From: Paratissierella segnis
GTDB lineage: Bacteria; Bacillota; Clostridia; Tissierellales; Tissierellaceae
NCBI RefSeq assembly: GCF_014385195.1
Contig: NZ_JACRTG010000008.1
Span: 124,001-188,000, forward strand
Direction of reading: 5' to 3'
DNA length: 64,000 nucleotides
Shown: in pieces, positions 1 through 9,339 of the stretch
How the letters are laid out: each line of letters starts with the position of its first letter
Position numbering within the stretch: the first letter of the stretch is position 1
Position numbers and translations under genes: made by a program
The notes under the pieces: model-generated
What the model saw: only the letters and a program-made list of their open reading frames with translations
The model's database searches: none
What the model was told of the DNA's origin: nothing

Positions 1-1
1 G

Positions 2-313
2 ATTTATGCTTATTGTGGATTATTAGCAGGCCTTGCTGCAGTGGTATTCGCAGGACGTACAGGTAGTGCTCACCCAGGTGCTGCAAGTGGATATGAGCTT
101 ACAGCTATTGCAGCGACAACGATTGGTGGGACTAGCCATTCAGGCGGCATTGGAACGATAAGAGGAGCTGTTATAGGAGCTCTCATACTTGGAGTGTTAA
201 GAAATGGGCTTACCTTGCTTGGGGTTCCTGCATATTGGCAACAAGTGACAGAAGGCGTAATTATAGTCGTAGCTGTAATTATTGATATGAGAAAAAATAG
301 GCAAAAGAAATAA
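2..313 (+). CDS. Sugar ABC transporter permease, RbsC-like (5' truncated)
   Basis: This is the C-terminal part of an inner-membrane permease of the ribose/xylose/galactose ABC importer family; the open frame runs in from the left edge at base 2, so the start lies outside the window. The visible 103 residues contain the glycine-rich loop with AIAATTIGGTSHSGG and the following GTIRGAVIGALILGVLRNG membrane segment, which are typical of RbsC/YtfT proteins, and a final membrane helix ending in a basic tail. It is followed after 32 bases by a LacI regulator, so it is the last gene of a transporter whose ATPase and binding protein are presumably upstream. Substrate is probably inositol or a related polyol, inferred only from the downstream iol-type genes. 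Confidence 0.88.
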   Translation: MYAYCGLLAGLAAVVFAGRTGSAHPGAASGYELTAIAATTIGGTSHSGGIGTIRGAVIGALILGVLRNGLTLLGVPAYWQQVTEGVIIVVAVIIDMRKNRQKK

Positions 314-345
314 TTAAACATTATATTAGAAGCGATGGTGATAGA

Positions 346-1392
346 ATGACGGTAACTATAAAAGATATAGCAAAGGTAGCGGGAGTAAGCAAGGCTACAG
401 TATCCAGAAGTCTTAATGACAGTCCGCTAGTAGCCGAAACAACAAGGGAAAGAATAAAGGATTTAGCCGACACTATGGGATTTGAGTTTAATGCTAATGC
501 AAGAAGTTTAAGCACTAGTAAGACGGGAACAGTAGGAATAATTTACCCGGAGCGGTTTGGAAAGTTTGGAGTAAGTTTATACTACAGCTCCTTGTTGAAT
601 CAGATTAGAGATTTCTTAGAAAAAGAAGAACTAGATAATATAGTTGCTTTTCCGAGAAATAGATATACAGGTGAGAGCAATATAAAAAGACTGATACAGA
701 GTAAGAAAATTGATGGTCTTCTTATTATCCATCCAAACATAACCGATGTAGATCAAAAGATAATGAATTTTATTGAGATTTCAAAGATGCCCTATGTATT
801 TCTTCATCATTATCCCAGCTTTTGTGATGTGGAGACGGTTGATGCCATTTACACTAATCATTTTGGAGGTGGATATGATGCTACGAAACATTTAATTGAT
901 CTTGGGCATAGAAATATCATATGTTTAACATCATACGGGGACTCCATGGAGTTCAGGCAAAGAACAGAAGGTTACAGAGCAGCTTTGATTGATAATAATA
1001 TTGAGATAAATGAAGATTTTATATTTAGAGGTTATAGAGATATTGGCTCCGGATATAAGATGATAAAAGAAAATATGGATTTTATAGAGAAAAACAATAT
1101 TACAGGAATGTTTTCACAGACGGATTTAATGGCAATTGGTGTGATGGAGGGGCTAAAGGAATTTGGCAAGAAAATTCCCGATGACTATTCTATAGTGGGG
1201 TATGACGATATAGAAATGGTTATGGATTTCAAACCGAATTTGACAACGATACATCAGCCAAGAGAAGAAATTGCAATTCTGACGTGTAATAGATTATTGG
1301 AATTAATCAATGGTGTAAAAAGCAATAAGAAAGTAAATATTAGTCTCAGTACCAAGCTCATTATACGGGAATCTACAAAGAAAATTGAATAA
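346..1392 (+). CDS. LacI/GalR-family transcriptional regulator
   Basis: A 348-residue DNA-binding repressor. Residues 3-50 form the LacI helix-turn-helix and hinge (TIKDIAKVAGVSKATVSRSL, then the hinge region near residue 50), followed by a periplasmic-binding-protein-like effector domain with the usual late GYDDIEM and TTIHQPREE blocks. It lies between the ABC permease and the catabolic genes, spaced so tightly (33 bases upstream, then overlap with the next gene's possible start) that it is probably co-transcribed and autoregulates the operon. The effector is likely a sugar or cyclitol, but the sequence alone does not say which. No clear operator palindrome was found inside the window because the operon promoter is upstream. 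Confidence 0.93.
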   Translation: MTVTIKDIAKVAGVSKATVSRSLNDSPLVAETTRERIKDLADTMGFEFNANARSLSTSKTGTVGIIYPERFGKFGVSLYYSSLLNQIRDFLEKEELDNIVAFPRNRYTGESNIKRLIQSKKIDGLLIIHPNITDVDQKIMNFIEISKMPYVFLHHYPSFCDVETVDAIYTNHFGGGYDATKHLIDLGHRNIICLTSYGDSMEFRQRTEGYRAALIDNNIEINEDFIFRGYRDIGSGYKMIKENMDFIEKNNITGMFSQTDLMAIGVMEGLKEFGKKIPDDYSIVGYDDIEMVMDFKPNLTTIHQPREEIAILTCNRLLELINGVKSNKKVNISLSTKLIIRESTKKIE

Positions 1393-1409
1393 TGATCCGG
1401 AGGTTGACC

Positions 1410-2423
1410 ATGAGAAAGTTAAAAATGGGGATTGTAGGACTTGGGCGACTTGGGAAAAAACATGCTGAAAATATTGCCTTCAGAGTACCCAATGCAGAAC
1501 TTCTTGCAGTATGCAGCATTAAAGAAGATGAAGTGGAAGAAGCTCAAAAAAATTGGGGAATTCCATTTGGCTATACAAATTTCAAAGAAATGCTAAATAA
1601 CAAAGAATTAGAGGCCGCTTTCATTGCATCTTCATCAACCGAGCATAGTAAACAAATTGAATTGGCACTCAATGCCGGGCTTCACGTTTTTTCTGAAAAG
1701 CCGTTGGGAATTACCAGAGAAGAGGTTATTTACATTGCGGATATAATAAATAAACATAAGGACAAAAAATTCATGTTAGGATTTATGAGAAGGTTTGACC
1801 CATCTTATGTATATGCAAAAAAGAAATTGGACAATGGAGAAATAGGCAAACCTATTTATATAAGATGTTACAGCATAGATCCTATTAGTGCTATAGACGG
1901 TGCCATTGCTTTTTCTGAGAAAAGCGGTGGACTGTTTTTAGATATGATGATACATGATTTGGATTTGAGCAGATGGTTTTCAAATTCAGAAGCAAAAACA
2001 GTATTTGCTGTAGGGGATAATTATATATATCCTGAATTTGAGAAATATGACGATATTGACAATGGAGCTGCCATGATTCAGTTTAACAACGGAACAATTG
2101 CATCTTTCTTTGCCGGACGGACGAGTATTCATGGATATCATATCGAAACGGAGATAATTGGAACTAAAGGAACTCTAAGAATAGGTACAATTCCCGAAAA
2201 AAATCTTGTAACGATATTTAATGAAAATGGTGCAGTAAGGGAATGCCATGAGGGATTTCTTGAAAGATTTGAAGATGCATATTTAAATGAACTCCAAGAA
2301 TTTGTTGATTGTGTATTGGAGGATAGAAAAACGCCTGTGGGAGCATTTGACGGATTGAAAGCAACGGAAATCGGTTATGCATGCAGGAAATCGTTTGCTA
2401 CCAAACAAATTGTAATGTTATGA
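1410..2423 (+). CDS. iolG: Inositol 2-dehydrogenase-like Gfo/Idh/MocA oxidoreductase 1
   Basis: A 337-residue NAD(P)-dependent oxidoreductase. Rossmann motif GLGRLG is at residues 10-15, the EKP motif with catalytic Lys97 at 96-98, and the Asp178/His182 pair in DMMIHDLD matches the catalytic Asp and His of myo-inositol 2-dehydrogenase. The start at 1410 is preferred over an in-frame ATG at 1392 because GGAGG sits 7 bases upstream of it. The likely reaction is oxidation of myo-inositol (or another inositol isomer or sugar) to the keto form. A second paralogue lies at 10264, so the two may handle different inositol stereoisomers or different steps. Exact substrate cannot be assigned by sequence. 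Confidence 0.85.
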   Translation: MRKLKMGIVGLGRLGKKHAENIAFRVPNAELLAVCSIKEDEVEEAQKNWGIPFGYTNFKEMLNNKELEAAFIASSSTEHSKQIELALNAGLHVFSEKPLGITREEVIYIADIINKHKDKKFMLGFMRRFDPSYVYAKKKLDNGEIGKPIYIRCYSIDPISAIDGAIAFSEKSGGLFLDMMIHDLDLSRWFSNSEAKTVFAVGDNYIYPEFEKYDDIDNGAAMIQFNNGTIASFFAGRTSIHGYHIETEIIGTKGTLRIGTIPEKNLVTIFNENGAVRECHEGFLERFEDAYLNELQEFVDCVLEDRKTPVGAFDGLKATEIGYACRKSFATKQIVML

Positions 2424-2488
2424 GGTTTAAGCGTGAATAGTGGTAAATGAATTTCAAAACTTGAATTATTTATGAAGGAGGAATTTTT

Positions 2489-3514
2489 ATGATTAAGGTT
2501 GGAGTTGTTGGTTATGGAGTTATAGGACAAAGGTTGGCAGATGGTGTAATCTTACAAGAGGATATGGAGTTGGTGGGAGTAGCTGGTAATTCAAAACCGA
2601 CTCTTGCTATAAGAGCTTTAAAAGAAAAGGGAATGCCATATAACCTTTATATGGCCTCATTTGAAAATAAGGAATTATTTGATGAGCTAGATATTCCTTT
2701 GTCAGGTACATTGGAAGACTTAGTTCAAAAATGTGATGTTATACTAGATGCAACAAGGGCAGGGGTAGGAGCTAAAAATAAAGAACTATATAAGAAATAT
2801 AACAAAAAAGCTATATTCCAAGGTGGAGAAAAAAATGAGGTTGCTGATGTATTCTTCCATGGTTATGCAAACTATGATAAGGGTGTTGGAAAGGATTTCT
2901 TAAAACTGACTTCCTGTAATACAACTGGTTTAATAAGAACTGTTGATTGCTTAGACAAAGCATTTGGAGTGGAAAAAATAGCAATTACTATTATAAGACG
3001 TGTAGCCGACCCAGGTGATTATCATAGAGGATTAACAAATGCTCTAAAGGTAGATCCGGCACCAAGTCATCAAGCTGTAGATTTAATGACAATTATGCCA
3101 CATGTTCAAGCAACAGGGATTTTAGTTCATACCCCTGTCACCCATGGACATATAATTACAGTAGTAGCTTCCCTTAAAGAAGACATAAACAAAGAACAAC
3201 TATTAGAAGTATTTAAAGCACATCCAAGAATAAGAGTGGTAAAAATTGCAGATGGTTTCCAAGGAAATGCAGCATTATTTAGATATGCTAGAGATTTAGG
3301 AAACCCAAGAGGAGATATGTATGAAACTGCAGTTTTTGATGAAACAATTGTTAAATCCGGGACAGACATAATGTTTGCTATCAATATACCGCAGGAAGCT
3401 GTTGTTATTCCAGAAAGCATTGATGCAATAAGAGCAGCATTAAAAATGCAAGTAGACGGAAACGAAGCTGTAAGCTTAACAAACAAATATTTAGGAATGG
3501 GGAAATGGATGTAA
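2489..3514 (+). CDS. Type II (archaeal-type) glyceraldehyde-3-phosphate dehydrogenase-like
   Basis: A 341-residue phosphorylating aldehyde dehydrogenase of the archaeal GAPDH family. Visible are the N-terminal nucleotide fold (VGYGVIGQRLADGV, residues 7-20), the catalytic cysteine Cys143 in SCNTTGL, the RRVADP block (Arg170-Arg171) and PSHQAVD at 192-198. Archaeal homologues, as I remember them, usually read PSHHGPD here, so one histidine is Gln195. The family converts an aldehyde plus phosphate and NAD(P) to an acyl phosphate. It precedes and overlaps a PGK-like gene, making an aldehyde-to-ATP module. Such archaeal-type enzymes are unusual in a bacterial catabolic operon; a substrate other than glyceraldehyde 3-phosphate is possible. 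GGAGG precedes the ATG. Confidence 0.88.
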   Translation: MIKVGVVGYGVIGQRLADGVILQEDMELVGVAGNSKPTLAIRALKEKGMPYNLYMASFENKELFDELDIPLSGTLEDLVQKCDVILDATRAGVGAKNKELYKKYNKKAIFQGGEKNEVADVFFHGYANYDKGVGKDFLKLTSCNTTGLIRTVDCLDKAFGVEKIAITIIRRVADPGDYHRGLTNALKVDPAPSHQAVDLMTIMPHVQATGILVHTPVTHGHIITVVASLKEDINKEQLLEVFKAHPRIRVVKIADGFQGNAALFRYARDLGNPRGDMYETAVFDETIVKSGTDIMFAINIPQEAVVIPESIDAIRAALKMQVDGNEAVSLTNKYLGMGKWM

Positions 3515-4770
3515 TGTTAGACATAGGTATAAGATCCATAAAGGAATTTGACTATGAAAACAAGGTCGTATTATTAAGGGTAGATATAAATTCACCTTTA
3601 GACCCAGAAACTAAAAAAATAGTTAATGAAAATAGAATCAATAAAAGCCTCCCAACTATAAATTATCTGATTGAAAAGGGTGCTAAAGTTGCAATAATAG
3701 CACATCAGGGAGATACACTGGATTATCATAATCTTATACCACTAAGTGAACATGCAGAAATATTATCTAAAAAACTTGGCAGGGAAGTTAAATACATTGA
3801 TGATGTATGTGGACCTGCAGCACAAGAAGAAATTAAAAAATTAAACCCTGGAGAAATTATCATATTAGGTAATTTAAGATATTTATGTGAGGAGGTTTCA
3901 TCCTTTGAGGATGTTGTAAAGCTAGAAGCATCTGAGATGCTAAACACTTATTTGGTAAGAAATCTTGCACCTTTAATTGACATATATATAAATGATGCTT
4001 TTGCGGCAGCGCACAGAAATTCGCCTTCAATGGTTGCTTTTCAGGAAATAAAGCCTTCTGCCGGAGGGATTCTTATGATGGATGAGATAGAAGCATTAAT
4101 AAAGGTTATGACTTCGCCTACTAGACCAAATGTATTTGTTTTAGGCGGGTTAAAAATTTCAGATGCCTTTGGAATGATGAAACAAGTTCTTGAAAATGGT
4201 TCAGCAGATATTATTCTTACGAGTGGTATTACAGGACATATAATGCTTCTGGCTAAAGGATATAATTTAGGGGAAGGAAATGAAAGGTTTATTAAGGATA
4301 GAAAATTAGATGCATTTATTGAACCAGCAAAAGAATATCTAAAGAACTTTCCAGAAAAAATAATCGTTCCAATCGATTTAGCCTATGAAAAGGATGGAAA
4401 TAGACAAGAAGTAAATATAGATACTCTACCAATTAATGAAATATGCATGGACATTGGCGTCAAAACAATAGAGATATATAAAAAATATATATTAGACGCA
4501 GGAACTATATTTGTTAATGGACCAGCTGGTGTATACGAAAACAAATTGTTTGAAAATGGAACTAAATCCATTTGGAATACGATTGCCGAGAGTAAAGGAT
4601 ATTCCGTTATTGGTGGAGGGGATACAGTAAGTGCAGCTTCGAGGTTTATTGACTTAGAAAAAATCAACTATGTATGTACTGCCGGAGGAGCAATGGTAAG
4701 ATTTTTATCCGGAGTAAAAATGCCTCTTATAGAATCAATGAAAAAGTCATACAGCTATGCTTATTTTTAA
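3505..4770 (+). CDS. Archaeal-type phosphoglycerate kinase-like protein
   Basis: A 421-residue acyl-phosphate:ADP phosphotransferase. PGK signatures are LLRVDINSP (Arg25, Asp27, Asn29), Arg44, LGNLRY (Arg125), INDAFAAAHR (Arg171), LGGLKISDAF and the nucleotide-site GGGDTVSAA. The loop that normally reads HxGRP or HQxRPG reads HQGD here, so the substrate-phosphate arginine is Asp70. It overlaps the end of the GAPDH-like gene by 10 bases, implying translational coupling; the start at 3505 has AGGA 8 bases upstream, with a second ATG at 3514 in a TAATG overlap. It likely makes ATP from the acyl phosphate produced by its partner. The lost arginine suggests a substrate lacking the distal phosphate, which is inference. 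Confidence 0.87.
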   Translation: MDVMLDIGIRSIKEFDYENKVVLLRVDINSPLDPETKKIVNENRINKSLPTINYLIEKGAKVAIIAHQGDTLDYHNLIPLSEHAEILSKKLGREVKYIDDVCGPAAQEEIKKLNPGEIIILGNLRYLCEEVSSFEDVVKLEASEMLNTYLVRNLAPLIDIYINDAFAAAHRNSPSMVAFQEIKPSAGGILMMDEIEALIKVMTSPTRPNVFVLGGLKISDAFGMMKQVLENGSADIILTSGITGHIMLLAKGYNLGEGNERFIKDRKLDAFIEPAKEYLKNFPEKIIVPIDLAYEKDGNRQEVNIDTLPINEICMDIGVKTIEIYKKYILDAGTIFVNGPAGVYENKLFENGTKSIWNTIAESKGYSVIGGGDTVSAASRFIDLEKINYVCTAGGAMVRFLSGVKMPLIESMKKSYSYAYF

Positions 4771-4806
4771 ATATGACTTAAGACTAATAGGATAGGGGGG
4801 TGCAGC

Positions 4807-5652
4807 ATGTTAAACGAAGAAAAAATAAAAGAATTAAAGAAATTTGCTATAAATATTAGAATTGAATCAATGAAAGCATTTGGGAATTTGGGATTTGGAC
4901 ACGTTGGCGGTTCGTTTTCTATAGCTGATACATTAGCAGTTTTATATGGGGATGTAATGAAGGTAGATCCTAAAAATCCAAAATCGGAAGATAGGGATTG
5001 GCTAATAAGCTCAAAAGGTCATGCTGGACCAGCTATATATGCAGCATTAGCTTTAAAAGGATATTTTCCGTTAGAAGTTTTAATGACTTTAAATAAACCG
5101 GGAACAAGATTACCTAGCCATTGTGATAAGAATTTGACTGTAGGCGTAGATATGACTACAGGTTCATTAGGGCAAGGTTCATCCTTGGCTGTGGGGGTAG
5201 CTTTAGGCCATAAATTGGATAGAAGGAACAATTATACCTATCTCATCTTAGGGGATGGAGAACTTCAAGAAGGTCAAATATGGGAAGCAGCATCCTATGC
5301 GGCCCATGCAGGGTTGGACAATCTAATTGCTTTTGTAGACTATAATAAAAAACAGCTGGATGGATTTTTAGTAGATATAAACAAACCCTTTAGTATATCT
5401 GGGAAATTTACTAGCTTTGGGTGGCATGCACAGGATATAGATGGACATAACGTCGAATCCATATATAATGCCATCGAAGAAGCTAAACGAATCAAAGGGA
5501 AACCTTCCGTAATAGTATTAGACACAATAAAAGGTAAAGGCTGGAAGTATTGTGAAACTGCAGCATCAAATCACCATGTAACGGTAAGTAAGGAACAGAT
5601 GGAAGAAGCTATAGAAGAGCTTAAAAAACAGTTAGAAGAGGTGATGATCTGA
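4807..5652 (+). CDS. Transketolase, N-terminal (ThDP pyrophosphate) subunit
   Basis: A 281-residue protein equivalent to the first third of transketolase. It carries the thiamine diphosphate/metal motif GDGELQEG...VDYNK (Gly149-Asp150-Gly151, Asn180), the GHVGGSFS segment with His32 and the SSKGHA segment with His72, all standard donor/ThDP-site features. Its partner is the next gene, overlapping by one base. Split transketolases of this kind transfer a two-carbon glycolaldehyde unit between a ketose and an aldose; some family members act on non-standard sugars. Position inside an inositol-type operon, next to GAPDH/PGK-like genes, points to a dedicated catabolic role rather than the general pentose-phosphate pathway. 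A TAGGGGGG ribosome site precedes the ATG. Confidence 0.92.
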   Translation: MLNEEKIKELKKFAINIRIESMKAFGNLGFGHVGGSFSIADTLAVLYGDVMKVDPKNPKSEDRDWLISSKGHAGPAIYAALALKGYFPLEVLMTLNKPGTRLPSHCDKNLTVGVDMTTGSLGQGSSLAVGVALGHKLDRRNNYTYLILGDGELQEGQIWEAASYAAHAGLDNLIAFVDYNKKQLDGFLVDINKPFSISGKFTSFGWHAQDIDGHNVESIYNAIEEAKRIKGKPSVIVLDTIKGKGWKYCETAASNHHVTVSKEQMEEAIEELKKQLEEVMI

Positions 5653-6626
5653 TGACCGCAATTCCTACTAAAAATAGAATTGAAGAAGATAAGGAAATGA
5701 GAGTCGCATATTGTGAAGCCCTTATGGATTTAGCTTCCGAAAATGAAAATATCGTAGTTCTTGACGCTGATCTTATGAGTTCAATGGGAATGGTTCCATT
5801 TTCAAAGAAATATCCCGAAAGAACATTTAATGTTGGGGTTCAGGAGGCAAATATGATAGGAGTGGCAGCGGGGTTATCTGCAACGGGGAAAATTCCATAT
5901 GCGCACACATTCGGTCCATTTGCTTCCAGAAGGTGTTTCGACCAGATTTTTCTTTCCTGCGGATATGCAAAAAATAATGTGAGAATTACAGGTAGTGATC
6001 CTGGAGTGACAGCTGCATTCAATGGGGGGACTCATATGCCATTTGAAGATATTGGATTGATGAGAAATATTCCGGATATTACTATACTGGAACCGGTAGA
6101 TACAACTATGTTAACAGATTTAATAAAGCAAATTGCAGCACCTTTTGGTGTCTTTTATATAAGATTATTAAGGAAAAATGCTATAAAGATATATGAAGAA
6201 GGTTCAACTTTTGAAATAGGGAAGGCAGTGAAGTTGTTGGATGGAGATGATGTAACCATTATCGCCACGGGAATAATGGTAGATGAAGCACTTAAAGCTG
6301 CTGAGGAATTAAATAAAAAAGGCATATTTGCAAGAGTATTAAATATGTTTACTATAAAGCCAATAGACAAAGAAGCAATAATAAAAGCAGCAAGGGAAAC
6401 AAAAGCTATAGTAACCTGCGAAAATCACAATATAATTAATGGATTGGGATCAGCAGTTGCAGAAGTAATAGTAGAAAATTATCCTATACCAATGGAGAGA
6501 GTCGGTGTCAATGATTTATTTGGTGAGGTAGGTCCTGAAAGTTACTTGAGAGGGAGATTTAACCTAACAAAAGAAGAGATCGTAAAAAAGGTTGAGGTGG
6601 TTTTGAAAAGGAAGGAGAGAAGGTGA
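5652..6626 (+). CDS. Transketolase, C-terminal (pyrimidine-binding) subunit
   Basis: A 324-residue protein covering the middle and C-terminal transketolase domains. The catalytic glutamate that activates ThDP is Glu65 in NVGVQEANM; GGTHMP (His128) corresponds to the donor-site histidine, and RLLRKN contains a candidate substrate-binding arginine. It starts at the ATG of a TGATG overlap with the N-terminal subunit, with GAGGTG six bases upstream, so both subunits should be made in equal amounts. Together they form one active enzyme. The alternative of a 1-deoxyxylulose-5-phosphate synthase is unlikely, since the N-terminal subunit has transketolase features and is encoded separately. Confidence 0.92.
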   Translation: MTAIPTKNRIEEDKEMRVAYCEALMDLASENENIVVLDADLMSSMGMVPFSKKYPERTFNVGVQEANMIGVAAGLSATGKIPYAHTFGPFASRRCFDQIFLSCGYAKNNVRITGSDPGVTAAFNGGTHMPFEDIGLMRNIPDITILEPVDTTMLTDLIKQIAAPFGVFYIRLLRKNAIKIYEEGSTFEIGKAVKLLDGDDVTIIATGIMVDEALKAAEELNKKGIFARVLNMFTIKPIDKEAIIKAARETKAIVTCENHNIINGLGSAVAEVIVENYPIPMERVGVNDLFGEVGPESYLRGRFNLTKEEIVKKVEVVLKRKERR

Positions 6627-7426
6627 TGCAAATGTATAGAATCAGACAATCCCAAGAGTTTATATATGGATATAATCCAATTACCACAATAGATGAAAAA
6701 GTCAAAAACACCATGATGGATTTTGGGATATTGAAAATGAAAAAGGAACAAGTAGAGATAGATATGGAATCCAAAGAAAGGGTATATCTTCTTATTGAAG
6801 GAGAAGCAAAATTAGAATGGGAAGATAAATCGGTAGTAATTAATAGGAATTCTTGTTTTGATGAAAGTCCTTGGACTTTACACCTACCTAAAAATACAAA
6901 GGTGAAGATTACAGCATTAAAAGATGACACGGAATTTTCAGTCAGTAAAACTTTTAATGATACTATATTTGAATCAAAACTGTATACCCAAAAAGAATGT
7001 GTTGATGAGCACAGGGGAAAAGGAACAATGAAGGAAACTTCAACCCGAATAGTAAGAACGGTGTTTGACTATTCAAATGCTGATTATTCAAATTTTGTAG
7101 TTGGGGAAGTAATTGATTATCCAGGTAAATGGTCTAGCTATCCTCCACATCATCATCCGCAACCTGAAGTATACCATTATAGATTTAATCCTAAACATGG
7201 ATATGGATTCTGCCAACTTGGCGAAGATGTAGTGATGGTAAAGCACAATGATACGGTAAAGATTGTTGATGAGCTATCTCATCCTCAAGCTACAGCACCG
7301 GGATATGCCATGTACTATATTTGGGTTATAAGGCATATTGATGGTAATCCATATATAGCACCTACTTTTGAACCTGAACATCTCTGGGTTATAAAGGAAG
7401 ATGCTAAGATTTGGCCGGATAAATAA
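6626..7426 (+). CDS. iolB: 5-deoxy-glucuronate isomerase IolB
   Basis: A 266-residue double-cupin enzyme that converts 5-deoxy-D-glucuronate to 5-dehydro-2-deoxy-D-gluconate in inositol breakdown. The metal site is clear: His175-His177 and Glu181 in SSYPPHHHPQPEVYHY, with the conserved late block YYIWVIRH...PTFEPEH. The start is taken as the ATG at 6626, overlapping the previous stop (TGATG), with AAGGAGAGAAGG upstream. It directly follows the transketolase pair and precedes iolD, so the product of IolB and the transketolase substrate may be linked. Length fits the family (about 270 residues). Confidence 0.93.
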   Translation: MQMYRIRQSQEFIYGYNPITTIDEKVKNTMMDFGILKMKKEQVEIDMESKERVYLLIEGEAKLEWEDKSVVINRNSCFDESPWTLHLPKNTKVKITALKDDTEFSVSKTFNDTIFESKLYTQKECVDEHRGKGTMKETSTRIVRTVFDYSNADYSNFVVGEVIDYPGKWSSYPPHHHPQPEVYHYRFNPKHGYGFCQLGEDVVMVKHNDTVKIVDELSHPQATAPGYAMYYIWVIRHIDGNPYIAPTFEPEHLWVIKEDAKIWPDK

Positions 7427-7461
7427 ATCCTAAGTTAATAAATAAGCCAGAGGTGATATAA

Positions 7462-9324
7462 GTGAAAACCATTAGACTTACGGTGGGACAGGCACTGATG
7501 AAATTTTTAGATAATCAGTATGTAGAATTTGATGGGGTTGAAAATAAATTCATTGAGGGAATATTTACGATCTTTGGGCACGGAATAGTTGTGGGATTTG
7601 GTGAAGCTCTTGAATCCTATAAGGGGGATATAAAGATATATCAAGGGCGAAATGAACAGGGCATGGCACATGCGGCAATTGGATATGCAAAACAAAAAAA
7701 CAGAAGAAAAATCATTCCATGCACATCTTCCATAGGACCTGGTGCATTAAATATGGTAACAGCTGCCGGAACCGCTACAGCCAACAGAATACCCCTACTT
7801 TTATTTCCAGGAGATACTTTTGCCTGCAGACAGCCCGATCCGGTATTACAGCAAATAGAACAGCCATATAATTTAAACATAACTGCCAATGATGCATTTA
7901 AAGCCGTATCTAAATATTGGGATAGAATTGTTCGACCTGAACAGCTAATAAGTTCTATGATAAATGCCATGAGAGTATTGACTGACCCGGCTGAGACAGG
8001 AACAGTAACCATCTGTTTGTCTCAAGACGCGGAAGCAGAAGCATATGACTATCCTATAGAATTTTTTAAGAAAAGAGTACATCATATAGCAAGGAGAACT
8101 CCTTCAAAGGATGAGATAATTCGGGCAGCAGAAATAATAAGAAGTAAGAAAAAACCATTGTTAATCTGTGGTGGAGGAGTAACTTATTCTGAAGCCGGAG
8201 AAGAATTATTAAGCTTTGCAGAGAAATTTAATATTCCAATTGGTGAAACTCAAGCCGGAAAAGGAATTATTGATTGGAATAATTCATATAACTTAGGCGG
8301 AATTGGCGTTACGGGCACAAAAGCTGCCAATTTAGCTGCAAGAGATGCTGATGTAATTATAGCAGTCGGCACGAGGCTAGGTGATTTCACTACAAGTTCT
8401 AAGTGGGCATTCCAGAATGAAGATGTAGAAATAGTAAGCATAAATGTAAACAGCTTTGACGCATATAAGATGAATTCAACTGCTATAGTAGCGGATGCTC
8501 GAAAAGGTTTAAAAGCACTTAAATTATTATTGACTGAATATGAATACAAATCATCCTATGAAAATTGGATATATGATCTTAAGGAGGATTGGAATAAGGA
8601 AGTAGACAGATTATATAATATAGATTCTGTAAATGGCTTCTCACAGACGAGAGCACTGGGCATTATCAATGAATTCATAGATGAAAATGTCATTGTTGTC
8701 GGCTCTGCAGGTAGCTTACCGGGGGATATGCAAAGAGTGTGGAGAACCAAAGGCTATAAAAACTATCATATGGAATATGGATTTTCATGTATGGGCTATG
8801 AAATTTGTGCATCTCTGGGAGTAAAGATTGCGGAACCTGCAAAGGAAGTATATACAATGGTGGGAGATGGAAGCTATTTAATGCTGCATTCTGAGCTCAT
8901 AACGAGTATTCAGGAGGGAAGGAAAATCAATGTGCTCCTATTTGATAATAATGGGTACGGATGTATAAATAACCTTCAAGTGGATCAGGGAATTCCATCC
9001 TTCAATACTGAATTTAGATATAGAAATCCGGAAACAGATAGACTTGACGGAGATTATATTCCTATTGATTTTGCCAAATCTGCAGAGGGATATGGAGTCA
9101 AGACATTCAGAGCAACAAATTCAGATGAATTAAAAGAGGCTTTGATAGCAGCAAAGAATGAGAGCAAATCAACTCTAATCGATATAAAGGTTTTGCCTAA
9201 GAGCATGACAGACGGCTATGAATCTTGGTGGAGAGTTGGTGTGCCTGAAGTATCGAATTATATAAGCGTTAATTCTGCCTATAGGAAAATGGAAGAGGAG
9301 CTTTCTAAGGCTAAAAAGTTCTAA
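7462..9324 (+). CDS. iolD: 3D-(3,5/4)-trihydroxycyclohexane-1,2-dione hydrolase IolD
   Basis: A 620-residue ThDP-dependent enzyme that opens the inositol-derived ring to 5-deoxy-glucuronate. It has the acetolactate-synthase-like fold: ThDP glutamate Glu65 in RNEQGMAHAA, the cofactor motif GDGSYLM starting at Gly468 and ending in DNNGYGC, and a C-terminal block EVSNYISVNSAYRKMEEEL typical of IolD. It starts at GTG with AGAGGTGATATA upstream. Slightly shorter than common IolD proteins (about 635-645). Flanked by iolB and iolE, so the four-step ring-opening route is complete in this window. Confidence 0.94.
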   Translation: MKTIRLTVGQALMKFLDNQYVEFDGVENKFIEGIFTIFGHGIVVGFGEALESYKGDIKIYQGRNEQGMAHAAIGYAKQKNRRKIIPCTSSIGPGALNMVTAAGTATANRIPLLLFPGDTFACRQPDPVLQQIEQPYNLNITANDAFKAVSKYWDRIVRPEQLISSMINAMRVLTDPAETGTVTICLSQDAEAEAYDYPIEFFKKRVHHIARRTPSKDEIIRAAEIIRSKKKPLLICGGGVTYSEAGEELLSFAEKFNIPIGETQAGKGIIDWNNSYNLGGIGVTGTKAANLAARDADVIIAVGTRLGDFTTSSKWAFQNEDVEIVSINVNSFDAYKMNSTAIVADARKGLKALKLLLTEYEYKSSYENWIYDLKEDWNKEVDRLYNIDSVNGFSQTRALGIINEFIDENVIVVGSAGSLPGDMQRVWRTKGYKNYHMEYGFSCMGYEICASLGVKIAEPAKEVYTMVGDGSYLMLHSELITSIQEGRKINVLLFDNNGYGCINNLQVDQGIPSFNTEFRYRNPETDRLDGDYIPIDFAKSAEGYGVKTFRATNSDELKEALIAAKNESKSTLIDIKVLPKSMTDGYESWWRVGVPEVSNYISVNSAYRKMEEELSKAKKF

Positions 9325-9339
9325 TTAGGGGGTCAATAT

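Noticed and set aside
3127..3486. Long antisense open frame opposite the GAPDH gene
   Set aside because: It is fully inside a well-conserved enzyme gene, has no ribosome site and no recognisable protein; the same holds for the other antisense frames over 100 residues, such as 7641-8012 and 12613-13005.
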